Made by a program: the position numbers and the translations under genes. Positions 8,391-16,856 of a stretch of 64,000 bases of DNA are shown in pieces (position 1 is the first letter of the stretch; every line of letters starts with the position of its first letter). The notes below the pieces were generated by a model. It saw only the letters and a program-made list of their open reading frames with translations. It was not told the origin of the DNA and searched no databases. The stretch is from assembly GCF_000611675.1 (NCBI RefSeq), contig NZ_JATV01000012.1, forward strand, positions 1-64,000. The letters run 5' to 3'. The DNA is from Flavobacterium succinicans LMG 10402. Its GTDB lineage: Bacteria > Bacteroidota > Bacteroidia > Flavobacteriales > Flavobacteriaceae.

Positions 8391-8430
8391 AAAATAAAAA
8401 CAGCGCAATGAACTATGATTGCGCTGTTAT
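8391..8430 (-). terminator. Terminator of the M23-MerR-LemA-TPM operon
   Basis: A perfect 11-bp stem, AACAGCGCAAT / ATTGCGCTGTT, with an 8-nt loop and a T run on the minus strand. It lies 48 bp after the last gene of the operon. Confidence 0.85.
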
Positions 8431-8477
8431 TTTATGCTTTTGTAAATGTGTTTTTGATACTAAAGTAGAAGTTTTAT

Positions 8478-9293
8478 TTACCAACTTCCACTTGATCCTC
8501 CACCAGAGAATCCGCCTCCTCCGAATCCACCTCCGAATCCGCCACCGCCAAAACCTCCGCCAGATGAACCACCAAATCCACCTCCGCCGCCACGACCAAG
8601 GTTGCTTAGAATGATTACATCGAGTAGGCTAGGACCACCACCGCCTCGGTTTCCAGAATTGCCTCCACCTTTGTTTTTAGAGAACAAAATTATGAGCATG
8701 ACAATAATAAAGATAAGGGGAAGAATAGGAAAACTATCTCCTTTTGCTTTTTTTCGTTCTCCTTTGTATTTGCCTTTAAAAACATCGAATAGGGCATCGG
8801 TTCCTTTGTCGACGCCATTATAATAGCTGCCTGCTTTGAATTCGGGAAGAATAATGTTTCGGATGATTTCACCTCCAATTCCAGCGGTAAGTCGGTCTTC
8901 TAGACCATAACCCGCTTGAAGCGCAATTTTTCGGTCATTTTTTGAAATTAAAAGAATGACTCCATTGTCTTCTTTGGCTTGACCAAATCCCCAAGTTTGT
9001 GCCCATTTGGTCGCTAATTGATTGATGTCTTCATTTTTTAAACTTTCAATCGTAATAACCACAATTTGTGTTGTAGTTGAATCAGAATAGCGTACAAGTT
9101 TTTCTTCTAGTTGGGCTTTTTCATTAGCATCAAAAAGACTGGCGTAATCATACACTGAAGTTTGAGCACTAGGTTTTTCTGGAATGGTAAATTGAGCTGA
9201 TAAAAAACTACTATTTAATAAAAGTAAAATAAAAAGAAATAGTTTTCCTATCGTCTGTTGTCTGTTGCCTTCTGCCTTCTGCTTTTTTTTCAT
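8478..9293 (-). CDS. TPM-domain protein with glycine-rich tail
   Basis: 271 residues. Signal peptide (core LFLFILLLL, cleavage near LSAQ), a TPM domain (about residues 40-170; VYDYASLF, TTQIVVITIESL, GYGLEDRLT), a membrane helix near residues 190-205, and a GGGG(F/S)-rich tail. TPM proteins of the YgcG/Psb32 type are linked to membrane repair and usually sit beside LemA, as here. The start overlaps the stop of the upstream TPM gene (TAATG). Unusual: codons 4-13 consist of four 7-bp repeats, so the stretch before the hydrophobic core is longer and more polar than normal. Confidence 0.85.
   Translation of the reverse strand: MKKKQKAEGNRQQTIGKLFLFILLLLNSSFLSAQFTIPEKPSAQTSVYDYASLFDANEKAQLEEKLVRYSDSTTTQIVVITIESLKNEDINQLATKWAQTWGFGQAKEDNGVILLISKNDRKIALQAGYGLEDRLTAGIGGEIIRNIILPEFKAGSYYNGVDKGTDALFDVFKGKYKGERKKAKGDSFPILPLIFIIVMLIILFSKNKGGGNSGNRGGGGPSLLDVIILSNLGRGGGGGFGGSSGGGFGGGGFGGGFGGGGFSGGGSSGSW
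9255..9282 (-). repeat. Four heptamer repeats inside the TPM gene start
   Basis: On the plus strand: CTGTTGT, CTGTTGC, CTTCTGC, CTTCTGC. The same words occur in the intergenic array at 37952-38077. They encode roughly residues 4-13 of the TPM protein, between the start codon and the signal-peptide core. Confidence 0.7.
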
Positions 9294-9730
9294 TATCCTT
9301 TAGAAATTTCGTTTGACAATTCGTTGGTATCACCTTCTTGCCAAGGAAAGTGTTTTTTGAGTTGTTCTCCAGCATTTAAAATACCATCAATCAAGCCTTG
9401 TTTGTAATTTCCTAATTTGAATTGGCTCACCATAGCATCACGAGTGCAGTTCCAAAAATCAGCAGCTACTACATCGTTTATACCTTTATCGCCACAGATT
9501 ACAAAGGTTTTGTCATTCACTGCAAGATAAATTAATACCCCATTTTGTAATTCGGTAGCATCCATGTTAAGTTCATGAAAAACTTCCATGGCCCGATCAT
9601 AAGCGTCGAGTGTTGTGGTTTCCTCTATGTGAACTCTAATTTCGCCCGAAGTGTTTTTCTCGGCCACACGAATGGCTTCAACAATGGCGCTTTCCTCTTC
9701 TTTGGTTAAAAAGTCTTCTACTTTTGACAT
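9293..9730 (-). CDS. TPM-domain protein, short form
   Basis: A 145-residue TPM-domain protein (DUF477 type) with no signal peptide or membrane helix. It carries the family marks EEESAIVEAIRVAEKNTSGEIRVHIE, AMEVFHELNMDAT, NGVLIYLAVNDKTF and VICGDKGI. In Bacteroidota this short cytoplasmic form is normally found between LemA and the secreted TPM protein, as here. It may work with LemA at the membrane; the biochemical role is not established. The coding end overlaps the next start by one base, implying coupled translation. Confidence 0.85.
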   Translation of the reverse strand: MSKVEDFLTKEEESAIVEAIRVAEKNTSGEIRVHIEETTTLDAYDRAMEVFHELNMDATELQNGVLIYLAVNDKTFVICGDKGINDVVAADFWNCTRDAMVSQFKLGNYKQGLIDGILNAGEQLKKHFPWQEGDTNELSNEISKG

Positions 9731-9752
9731 TTGTTTATTTTTTTTTATTGGT

Positions 9753-9782
9753 ATAAAAAAAGCCCCTCCTTCGGAGGGGTTG
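9753..9782 (-). terminator. Terminator-like hairpin between lemA and the TPM genes
   Basis: GCCCCTCC-TTCG-GGAGGGG, a very stable UUCG-class loop, followed by seven T on the minus strand. It lies inside the operon, so it probably reduces transcription into the TPM genes relative to lemA or stabilises the lemA 3' end. Confidence 0.75.
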
Positions 9783-9789
9783 GAGAGGA

Positions 9790-10377
9790 TTAGAATTTTA
9801 CTTCCACAGGTTTTTCTGCACCTTCAACAGCTTGGAAATAGGCTTTTTCTTTAAAGCCAAACATTCCAGCAAAAATAGAATTAGGGAAGGTTTTTATGTG
9901 CGTATTGTAAGGTTTAACCGCTTCGTTAAAACGAGTTCTAGCAGTCAAAATTTGATTTTCAGTACTAGCCAATTCGTCTTGTAATTTCAAGAAATTAGCA
10001 TTGGCTTTTAAGTCAGGGTAGCGTTCTACAGAAACCAATAATTTAGATAGTGAAGAGGAAACACCTGATTGTGCTGAGTTGAATGCTGTTAATTGTTCTG
10101 GTGTAATGTTCGTTGGATCCACTGTTACGGAAGTCGCTTTGGCGCGAGCTTCGATAACGGCTGTTAAAGTGCTTTTTTCAAAATCAGCAGCTCCTTTTAC
10201 TGTGTTGACAAGGTTGCCAATTAAGTCATTTCTTCTTTGGTAGGAAGTGTTTACATTTCCCCAAGCTTCGTTGATGGTTTGCTCGTAACCCACAGCTGTG
10301 TTGTTAATTCCTTTCACCCAGCTATAGATTCCAAAAATAACTACTGCTGCAATAATCCAAGGCAAAAATCTTTTCAT
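9790..10377 (-). CDS. LemA family protein
   Basis: A 195-residue protein with one N-terminal membrane helix (residues 4-21) and a long helical-bundle domain facing the periplasm. LemA signatures: NEAWGNVNTSYQRRNDLIGN, LVNTVKGAADFEK, and the closing NEAVKPYNTHIKTFPNS followed by FGFKEKAYF. The family is widespread; its function is unclear, possibly membrane organisation together with TPM proteins, which follow here. It lies 62 bp downstream of the MerR-type regulator in an apparent five-gene operon. Confidence 0.9.
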   Translation of the reverse strand: MKRFLPWIIAAVVIFGIYSWVKGINNTAVGYEQTINEAWGNVNTSYQRRNDLIGNLVNTVKGAADFEKSTLTAVIEARAKATSVTVDPTNITPEQLTAFNSAQSGVSSSLSKLLVSVERYPDLKANANFLKLQDELASTENQILTARTRFNEAVKPYNTHIKTFPNSIFAGMFGFKEKAYFQAVEGAEKPVEVKF

Positions 10378-10439
10378 GTGTTTTAATTTTAAGGTTTATT
10401 ATTTAGTGTTTAATTTTAATTTAAGTTTTCTTTCAGGGT

Positions 10440-10772
10440 TTAAAGCTCATTTTTGATGTTGGTTAACTGTGTTTTTATGGCTTCTAATTTTCGAATAATT
10501 TCAAATTTGTCTAATGTTTTCTTTTGTCCTTCTTTTAAATGGGTTTTAGCGCCTTCTAATGTAAACCCTCTTTCTTTGACCAAATGATAGATTAATTGTA
10601 AATTTTTGACATCTTCGGGAGTAAACATTCGGTTCCCCTTGGCATTTTTTTTAGGTTTTAAAATGTCAAATTCACTGTCCCAGAATCGAATCAAAGAGGC
10701 ATTAACGCCAAAGGCTTTGGCCACTTCGCCAATGCTGTAATATCTTTTATCTGGAGCTAATTCTATATGCAT
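10440..10772 (-). CDS. MerR family transcriptional regulator
   Basis: A 110-residue protein. The winged helix-turn-helix of the MerR type spans residues 8-75: YYSIGEVAKAFGVNASLIRF, then WDSEFD and GNRMFTPEDVKNLQLI. A short coiled coil (about 78-110) would make the dimer. There is no C-terminal effector domain and no metal-binding cysteine, so it is the small MerR form common in Bacteroidota. It lies between the M23 peptidase and lemA genes and may regulate this envelope operon; that is inference from position. Confidence 0.85.
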   Translation of the reverse strand: MHIELAPDKRYYSIGEVAKAFGVNASLIRFWDSEFDILKPKKNAKGNRMFTPEDVKNLQLIYHLVKERGFTLEGAKTHLKEGQKKTLDKFEIIRKLEAIKTQLTNIKNEL

Positions 10773-10838
10773 TTTTTACTCTCTTTTTATAAATTATAGT
10801 AGCGGATTACTTTTAAACGGAACACTTTTTTAAAAGCA

Positions 10839-11816
10839 TTAATCCAGCGATTGATTTTCTTGGTTGGCTGCATTAGAAATGGCAACATATTCTACCGCTG
10901 AAATTGAACCGTAATAAAAATTCAACGGATTCACTACTTTGCCATTTTTATGTACTTCATAGTGTAAATGTGGTGCTTCTGAACGTCCCGTGCTCCCAAC
11001 ATACCCAATAATGTCACCTCTTTTGACACGCTGTCCTGCTCGGCATTTGTATTTGCTTAAATGGGCATATAAAGTTTCATAGCCATAACCATGCCGAATC
11101 ACTATATGATTCCCAAAACCGGACGCGCCATTGTCAGCTCTTGCAACCACTCCGTCGCCACTGGCAAAGATTGGTGTGCCTGTTTTGGCGGTAAAATCCA
11201 TTCCGTTGTGCATTTTGCGTGCTTTGGTAAAAGGATCAGTTCGGTATCCAAAACCTGAAGCGACATGTTTTAAGTTCTCGTTTCTTACGGGTTGTATGGC
11301 TGGAATCGACGAAAGAAACTCTTGTTTTGCTTCAGCTAATTTTAAAATCGCATCTAAGGATTTAGATTGAATGGCCAATTGTTTACTTAAAACATCGATT
11401 TTTTGGGTGGTCGATACCACTAATTGCGAGTTGTTAAATCCCTGAAGGCTCGCATATCTATTTTGATCTTTAAAACCAGCGGTACGTTCTCTATCTTCAA
11501 TCGGTGCGGTATTGAAATAGGTTCTGTACAGGTTGTTGTCTCTTTCGGCAATTTGTGTAGCTACATCTTGTAATTGTTCAATTTTCTTGCTCAAAATGGC
11601 ATAGTTTATTTTTAAATGCTCTATTTCACGTGCTTGAATGCGGTCATTGGGTGTTTTGAAATACGGAACGTTGAGTAATGCTACAAATGAAAGAAAACCA
11701 AAAAGAGCCGAAGCAACTAGAAACAAAAGAGCAAAACCGAATTTTTTCCTTTTTTTTGGAGTTATTTTTCGATATGCTAATTTTTCTGAATCGTAATAAT
11801 ATTTTACTTTGGCCAT
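10839..11816 (-). CDS. M23 family metallopeptidase
   Basis: A 325-residue protein. A basic N-terminus leads to a membrane helix near residues 27-48, then a coiled coil (about 55-85), a helical region, and a C-terminal LytM/M23 domain. The zinc site is complete: HNGMD near residue 200 and HLHYE near 284, with the GYVGSTGRSEAPHLHYEVH core. It should be an endopeptidase cutting peptidoglycan cross-links, tethered in the inner membrane. It is first in the operon with merR, lemA and two TPM genes, and divergent from alaS. Confidence 0.9.
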   Translation of the reverse strand: MAKVKYYYDSEKLAYRKITPKKRKKFGFALLFLVASALFGFLSFVALLNVPYFKTPNDRIQAREIEHLKINYAILSKKIEQLQDVATQIAERDNNLYRTYFNTAPIEDRERTAGFKDQNRYASLQGFNNSQLVVSTTQKIDVLSKQLAIQSKSLDAILKLAEAKQEFLSSIPAIQPVRNENLKHVASGFGYRTDPFTKARKMHNGMDFTAKTGTPIFASGDGVVARADNGASGFGNHIVIRHGYGYETLYAHLSKYKCRAGQRVKRGDIIGYVGSTGRSEAPHLHYEVHKNGKVVNPLNFYYGSISAVEYVAISNAANQENQSLD

Positions 11817-12009
11817 ATTTTAAAATACCCTATTTTTGCAAGCTGTAAATGAGTTAGTCGAACAAATTTAAGAAATGTTTCAAATGTTCAACTTTATTTT
11901 TACAATATTTAAGATAGTTTAAAAAGCACAGAAATGTAGGCTCCTAAAGGACAAGGGAATCTGTTTTTTACTATAGCAACAACTCAAGAGTAATATCTCA
12001 ATTAACATT

Positions 12010-14640
12010 ATGAAATCACAAGACGTACGTAAGCAATTTTTAGATTTTTTTGAAAGCAAAGGCCATCTTATTGTTCCATCGGCGCCCATCGTTTTAAAAG
12101 ACGATCCGACGCTAATGTTTAACAATTCTGGAATGGCGCAATTCAAAGAGTATTTTTTAGGCTTAGGTACACCAAAAAGTCAACGTATTGCAGATACTCA
12201 AAAGTGTTTGCGTGTTTCAGGTAAACATAATGATTTGGAGGAAGTAGGAATTGATACCTACCACCATACTATGTTTGAGATGTTGGGGAACTGGTCGTTT
12301 GGTGATTATTTCAAGAAAGAAGCCATTCATTGGGCTTGGGAATTACTGACAGAAGTCTATAAAATTGACAAAGACATATTGTATGTAACTGTTTTTGAAG
12401 GAAGCGTTGAAGAAAATGTTCCTTTCGACCAAGAAGCCTATGATATTTGGAAAACTTTAATCGCTGAAGACCGTATTTTATTAGGAAATAAAAAAGATAA
12501 TTTCTGGGAAATGGGAGACCAAGGTCCTTGTGGTCCTTGTTCCGAAATTCACGTTGATATTCGTTCTGCTGAAGAAAAAGCGTTAGTTCCAGGTAAAGAT
12601 TTGGTAAACAACGATCATCCTCAAGTGGTGGAGATTTGGAACAATGTATTTATGGAATTCAACCGTAAAGCAGATGGTTCTCTTGAGAAATTACCAGCAC
12701 AACACGTAGATACAGGTATGGGATTTGAACGTCTTTGTATGGTTTTACAAGGAGTGCAATCGAATTATGATACGGATGTGTTTACCCCAATCATCAGAGA
12801 AATCGAGACAATTACTGGTACAACATATACCATCAAAGCGTCCAATGAAGAAGAAGAAAAAATAAATATTGCGATTCGTGTTATTGCAGATCACGTTCGT
12901 GCTGTTGCTTTTGCAATCGCCGACGGACAATTGCCATCCAACACAGGTGCAGGATATGTAATTCGTAGAATTTTACGTCGTGCTATTCGCTACGGCTTTA
13001 CTTTCTTGAATACCAAAGAACCTTTTATCTATAAATTAGTAGATACTTTAAGTGCACAAATGAGTGCTTCTTTCCCTGAAATTCGTTCTCAAAAAGCCCT
13101 TTGTTCTAACGTGATTCGCGAAGAAGAGAGTTCTTTCTTGCGCACACTCGATCAAGGTCTGGTTTTGTTGGACGCAGTAATTGCTAACAATCAAAGCAAG
13201 GTGATTGATGGTAAAAAAGCTTTTGAATTGTACGATACGTATGGTTTTCCAATCGATTTAACAGCTTTGATTTTATCTGAAAAAGGATTGCAATTAGACG
13301 AAAAAGTCTTTGAAGAACAATTACAATTGCAAAAAGAACGTTCTCGTGCGGCTTCAAAAGTGACAGCTGGCGATTGGAATGTTATTGTAGAAGATGATAT
13401 TCAGGAGTTTGTAGGATACGATCGTTTGCAACACCAAGTAAAAATCACAAAATACCGTAGAGTAGAGAGTGTAAAAGAGGGAGAGATCTTTCAATTGGTC
13501 TTTAATTCGACTCCTTTTTATGGAGAAAGTGGAGGACAAACTGGCGATAAAGGATATCTTGAAGCTAGCAATGGAAACATCACTTACATCATCGATACCA
13601 AAAAAGAAAACAATCAAACCGTGCATTTGGCAAAATCATTGCCAGAAAATCTTACGGATACTTTTCAAGCGATTGTAGATAAAAAACAAAGAGCAAGAAC
13701 TTCCTCAAATCATACGGCAACCCACTTGTTGCATCAGGCTTTGCGTAAAGTTTTGGGAACCCATATCGAACAAAAGGGATCTATGGTGCGTTCTGCTTCT
13801 TTGCGTTTTGATTTTTCTCATTTTTCTAAAGTAAGTGAGGAAGAATTGAAAGAAGTAGAGAACTTTGTTAATGCCAGAATCCGTCAAAGTTTACCTTTGA
13901 TTGAAAAAAGGGGTATCGCCAAAGAACAAGCACTTGAAGAAGGTGCAATTGCGTTATTTGGAGAAAAATATGGTGACTTGGTTCGTATGATTAAGTTTGG
14001 AGACTCTGTTGAACTTTGTGGGGGAACTCATGTGGATAACACGTCAGAGATTTGGCATTTCAAAATTGTTTCAGAAGGAGCTGTTGCGGCTGGAATTCGA
14101 AGAATAGAAGCTATTACAAGTGTGGCTGCCAAAGAATTTTTTGAATCTCAATTGATGACTTATAGAGAAGTTAAGGAGGTTTTGAAAAATCCAAATGATC
14201 CAATCAAAGCGATACAAGGTTTACAAGATGAGAATGCTCAGCTGAAAAAACAAATAGAAGTTTTGTTAAAAGATAAAGCTAAGAACTTAAAAGGCGAATT
14301 AGCAGCTGCTTTTCAAGAAATCAACGGAGTGAAATTCTTAGCGCAACAAGTAGATTTGAATGCAGAAGGCGCTAAAGATTTGGTGTATGAATTAGGGAAT
14401 TTGGGAGACAATATTTTTATTGTTTTGGCAACAGTTAATGAAGATAAACCGATGTTGACTTGTTATGTCTCCAAAGGTTTAGTAGCCGATAAAAATTTAA
14501 ACGCCGGACAAGTTGTTCGCGAATTAGGAAAACACATCCAAGGAGGTGGAGGAGGACAACCGTTCTTTGCTACAGCTGGAGGTAAAAATTCCGCTGGAAT
14601 TCCAGAGGCTTTGGCTAAAGCTATTGATTTTGTGAAGTAG
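12010..14640 (+). CDS. alaS: Alanyl-tRNA synthetase
   Basis: An 876-residue cytoplasmic class II synthetase of full length. The aminoacylation core opens with [17 protein letters not shown] and has [10 protein letters not shown] and the [19 protein letters not shown] loop. The editing domain carries HTATH near residue 570 and CGGTH near 674. The C-terminal DHHA1-like domain ends in [15 protein letters not shown]. It charges tRNA-Ala and hydrolyses mischarged Ser/Gly. The gene has its own terminator and no operon partner; it is divergent from the M23 peptidase gene across 193 bp. Confidence 0.98.
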   Translation: MKSQDVRKQFLDFFESKGHLIVPSAPIVLKDDPTLMFNNSGMAQFKEYFLGLGTPKSQRIADTQKCLRVSGKHNDLEEVGIDTYHHTMFEMLGNWSFGDYFKKEAIHWAWELLTEVYKIDKDILYVTVFEGSVEENVPFDQEAYDIWKTLIAEDRILLGNKKDNFWEMGDQGPCGPCSEIHVDIRSAEEKALVPGKDLVNNDHPQVVEIWNNVFMEFNRKADGSLEKLPAQHVDTGMGFERLCMVLQGVQSNYDTDVFTPIIREIETITGTTYTIKASNEEEEKINIAIRVIADHVRAVAFAIADGQLPSNTGAGYVIRRILRRAIRYGFTFLNTKEPFIYKLVDTLSAQMSASFPEIRSQKALCSNVIREEESSFLRTLDQGLVLLDAVIANNQSKVIDGKKAFELYDTYGFPIDLTALILSEKGLQLDEKVFEEQLQLQKERSRAASKVTAGDWNVIVEDDIQEFVGYDRLQHQVKITKYRRVESVKEGEIFQLVFNSTPFYGESGGQTGDKGYLEASNGNITYIIDTKKENNQTVHLAKSLPENLTDTFQAIVDKKQRARTSSNHTATHLLHQALRKVLGTHIEQKGSMVRSASLRFDFSHFSKVSEEELKEVENFVNARIRQSLPLIEKRGIAKEQALEEGAIALFGEKYGDLVRMIKFGDSVELCGGTHVDNTSEIWHFKIVSEGAVAAGIRRIEAITSVAAKEFFESQLMTYREVKEVLKNPNDPIKAIQGLQDENAQLKKQIEVLLKDKAKNLKGELAAAFQEINGVKFLAQQVDLNAEGAKDLVYELGNLGDNIFIVLATVNEDKPMLTCYVSKGLVADKNLNAGQVVRELGKHIQGGGGGQPFFATAGGKNSAGIPEALAKAIDFVK

Positions 14641-14657
14641 TTTTTGGAAATATAAAG

Positions 14658-14697
14658 AAAAAGGAACCCTTTTAGTAATATGCTAAAAGGGTTTTTT
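14658..14697. terminator. Bidirectional terminator between alaS and the RidA-like gene
   Basis: A perfect AACCCTTTTAG / CTAAAAGGGTT stem with a 7-nt loop, T run on the right and A-rich left side. Confidence 0.85.
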
Positions 14698-14699
14698 GT

Positions 14700-15077
14700 T
14701 TATAAAGCGTTAATTACGGCAATGGCTTCAATTTCTATCAACCATTCTCTTTTTCCTAATTTCTCAATCCCTACCAAAGTACTTGCTGGGTATTGTTCGG
14801 TTCCAAGAAAATCTTTTCTAATTTTTCTATAAATGGGTAAATCTGTTTCAGGATTGAAGTTGACGATATAAGTAGTCATTTTTACCACATCTTTAAAAGA
14901 GGCATTTCCCAGTTGTAATTGTTTTTCTATATTTTTAAAGGTGTTTTTGGTTTGTACTTCGAGCGTATTTCCTATCCCTATTTGTCCAGAAATATATATG
15001 GTTTTGTAATGGCCTGTTGTTACAATAACTGTCTGAGAAAATCCTTCATTAGGTTCGATATATTCTTTTTTGATCAT
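14700..15077 (-). CDS. RidA/YjgF family protein
   Basis: A 125-residue cytoplasmic protein of the RidA/YER057c/UK114 family, which as trimers hydrolyse reactive enamines and imines formed by PLP enzymes. The motifs IYISGQIGI, FKNIEKQL and VKMTTYIVN and the C-terminal IEIEAIAVI strand are present. The substrate-binding arginine usually found in R-G-x-x-P near the C-terminus is not seen in that form: the matching segment reads EQYPASTLVGIEKLG with no Arg before the YPAST strand. It may therefore be a RidA paralogue with another substrate. The gene is monocistronic. Confidence 0.8.
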   Translation of the reverse strand: MIKKEYIEPNEGFSQTVIVTTGHYKTIYISGQIGIGNTLEVQTKNTFKNIEKQLQLGNASFKDVVKMTTYIVNFNPETDLPIYRKIRKDFLGTEQYPASTLVGIEKLGKREWLIEIEAIAVINAL

Positions 15078-15136
15078 GATTTTTAAAAGTTAAGCTTAGT
15101 AAAAATACTAGTTTAATTGTAAAAACTACTTTAAAT

Positions 15137-16114
15137 TTGGTCTCAAAACCTATCGCCTTGCTACTATCTACTCCAATATCAATTTCAAAAAGTAATTTCC
15201 CTATTGATTATCAATCGAAAATGGTTCTTATGGGGTCTTGTTTTGCTGAAAATATTGGAAATAAATTTCAATATTTTAAGTTTAATACGCTGGTGAATCC
15301 TTTTGGAATTATCTTTAACTCTGTTTCCATCGAAAAAATGATTGAAAGAGTAGTTCTGCAAAAAACTTTCTCAAAAGAAGACATCTTTTATCATAACGAA
15401 CGTTGGCATTCCTACGAAGTGCATTCAGATTGTAGTACCGATGATCCAGAAGCGCTATTGAATAATTTGAATCAACTTCTTTCGGAAACCAAAAAGCAGT
15501 TGCAAGAAGCTACCCATTTTATCATAACCTATGGTACTTCGTGGGTATATCGCCATATCGAAACCAATGCAATTGTAGCGAATTGTCATAAAGTGCCACA
15601 AAAGCAATTTACCAAAGAATTATTGTCGATTGATAAAATCCAAAAATCGATTCAAAATACAATCTCTTTGATTACAATCCTAAATCCAAAATGCAATTTC
15701 ATTTTTACTGTTTCACCCGTTCGCCATCTCAAAGACGGTTTTGTCGAAAATCAAGTGAGTAAAGCGCATTTGATAGCTGCAATTCACGATAATCTTAAAA
15801 CTGAACACTTAGAACTGAACACTGATTACTTTCCTTCATACGAAATCATGATGGATGAGCTTAGAGATTATCGGTTTTATGCAGACGATATGATACATCC
15901 TAGTCCAATGGCGATTGATTACATCTGGGAACGATTTACGGCGACTCAAATTGATGCCAATGCAATAGCTACAATGGAATTGGTACAAACCATACAAAAA
16001 GGCTTGGCGCATCGACCATTTAATCCTAATTCTGAAAGCCATCAGAAGTTTGAGGCGAACCTGAAAGAAAAAATAGCTACATTAGAGGCACAGTATTCAT
16101 TTGTAAAATTTTAG
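15137..16114 (+). CDS. GSCFA family protein
   Basis: 325 residues from a TTG at 15137; a second TTG at 15158 (318 residues) is also possible, because a TAAATTTG promoter-like -7 box covers 15132-15139. The GSCFA signature is clear: VLMGSCFAENIG, then NPFGIIFN, FIITYGTSWVY, FTVSPVRHLKDG and LRDYRFYADDMIHPS. The family resembles SGNH hydrolases; the reaction is unknown. Five heptamer repeats (15797-15831) are embedded in the coding sequence and encode LKTEHLELNTDYF. Its stop is 2 bp before the next gene, so the two are an operon. Confidence 0.85.
   Translation: MVSKPIALLLSTPISISKSNFPIDYQSKMVLMGSCFAENIGNKFQYFKFNTLVNPFGIIFNSVSIEKMIERVVLQKTFSKEDIFYHNERWHSYEVHSDCSTDDPEALLNNLNQLLSETKKQLQEATHFIITYGTSWVYRHIETNAIVANCHKVPQKQFTKELLSIDKIQKSIQNTISLITILNPKCNFIFTVSPVRHLKDGFVENQVSKAHLIAAIHDNLKTEHLELNTDYFPSYEIMMDELRDYRFYADDMIHPSPMAIDYIWERFTATQIDANAIATMELVQTIQKGLAHRPFNPNSESHQKFEANLKEKIATLEAQYSFVKF
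15797..15831 (+). repeat. Five heptamer repeats inside the GSCFA gene
   Basis: AAAACTG, AACACTT, AGAACTG, AACACTG, ATTACTT. They share the NNNNCTR pattern and even the word AAAACTG with the intergenic array at 37952-38077. They code for a segment just before FPSYEIMMDELRDYRFY and keep the reading frame. Confidence 0.65.
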
Positions 16115-16116
16115 TT

Positions 16117-16737
16117 ATGTTGAAACGCATTTTAATTGGAGTTGGAGTAGTAGTCATTGGCTTGTTATTGTTTAAATACTGCGATTTTAAAAAAGAAAAA
16201 GAAGACGAGTTCGATTACAATACGAACCTCATTCAGCAACAAATCCTAAATGTTGGGAAATTGGTGGTGACCGAAGGCCATTTTTCGGAAGTCATCACGT
16301 TTAAGAATTCAGCAAAGTTTTTAATGGACATGGTTTCTTTCGAGAAAAAGGCAATTGTTGTGGTGAATGCCAAAGTAACAGTGGCTTATGATTTGCATCA
16401 AATGAAATACGATATCGATGAAAAGAACAAAACCATAACGATTCTTTCCATTCCAAAAGAAGAGATTTCGATTTATCCTGACATCCAATATTATGATGTG
16501 GAGCAAAGCAAACTCAATGAATTTACAGGTGCTGATTACAACAAAATCAACAAAACCGTACGAGCTAATTTGGCTAAAAAAGTAGACAAATCGACGTTGA
16601 AAACCAATGCTAAAAATCGTTTGGTAAGTGAAATTTCCAAAATGCTCATCTTAACCAATTCTTTAGGCTGGAAACTACAGTACAATGGTGAAGTCATCGA
16701 AACCGAAAGCCAGCTAAAACAGGATTTGAAATTATAA
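16117..16737 (+). CDS. DUF4230 domain protein
   Basis: A 206-residue protein with one N-terminal membrane helix (residues 5-21) and an extracytoplasmic DUF4230 domain: QQILNVGKLVVTEGHFSEV, VSFEKKAIVVVNAKVTVAYD, KTITILSIPKEEIS. The family is a small bacterial domain of unknown role, usually one-pass membrane bound. It starts 2 bp after the GSCFA gene and is co-transcribed with it. The basic stretch after the helix supports an N-in topology. Confidence 0.85.
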   Translation: MLKRILIGVGVVVIGLLLFKYCDFKKEKEDEFDYNTNLIQQQILNVGKLVVTEGHFSEVITFKNSAKFLMDMVSFEKKAIVVVNAKVTVAYDLHQMKYDIDEKNKTITILSIPKEEISIYPDIQYYDVEQSKLNEFTGADYNKINKTVRANLAKKVDKSTLKTNAKNRLVSEISKMLILTNSLGWKLQYNGEVIETESQLKQDLKL

Positions 16738-16739
16738 AA

Positions 16740-16856
16740 TGTTTGACACAGATTTCACAGATTTCACAAATTGACACAGATTTTAAAAAAAAAAATCATA
16801 CAAAAAAATCTGTGGTCATTTATGTAATCTGTGTCTGTAAATTTTGTGTCGTATGT
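16740..16856. repeat. Long imperfect inverted repeat with 9-bp periodic arms
   Basis: The left arm (16745-16784) has CACAGATTT words at 9-bp steps; the right arm (16805-16850) is largely its reverse complement, including ATCTGTG words. An A-rich spacer lies between. It fills the gap between two converging genes and likely terminates both. Confidence 0.7.
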
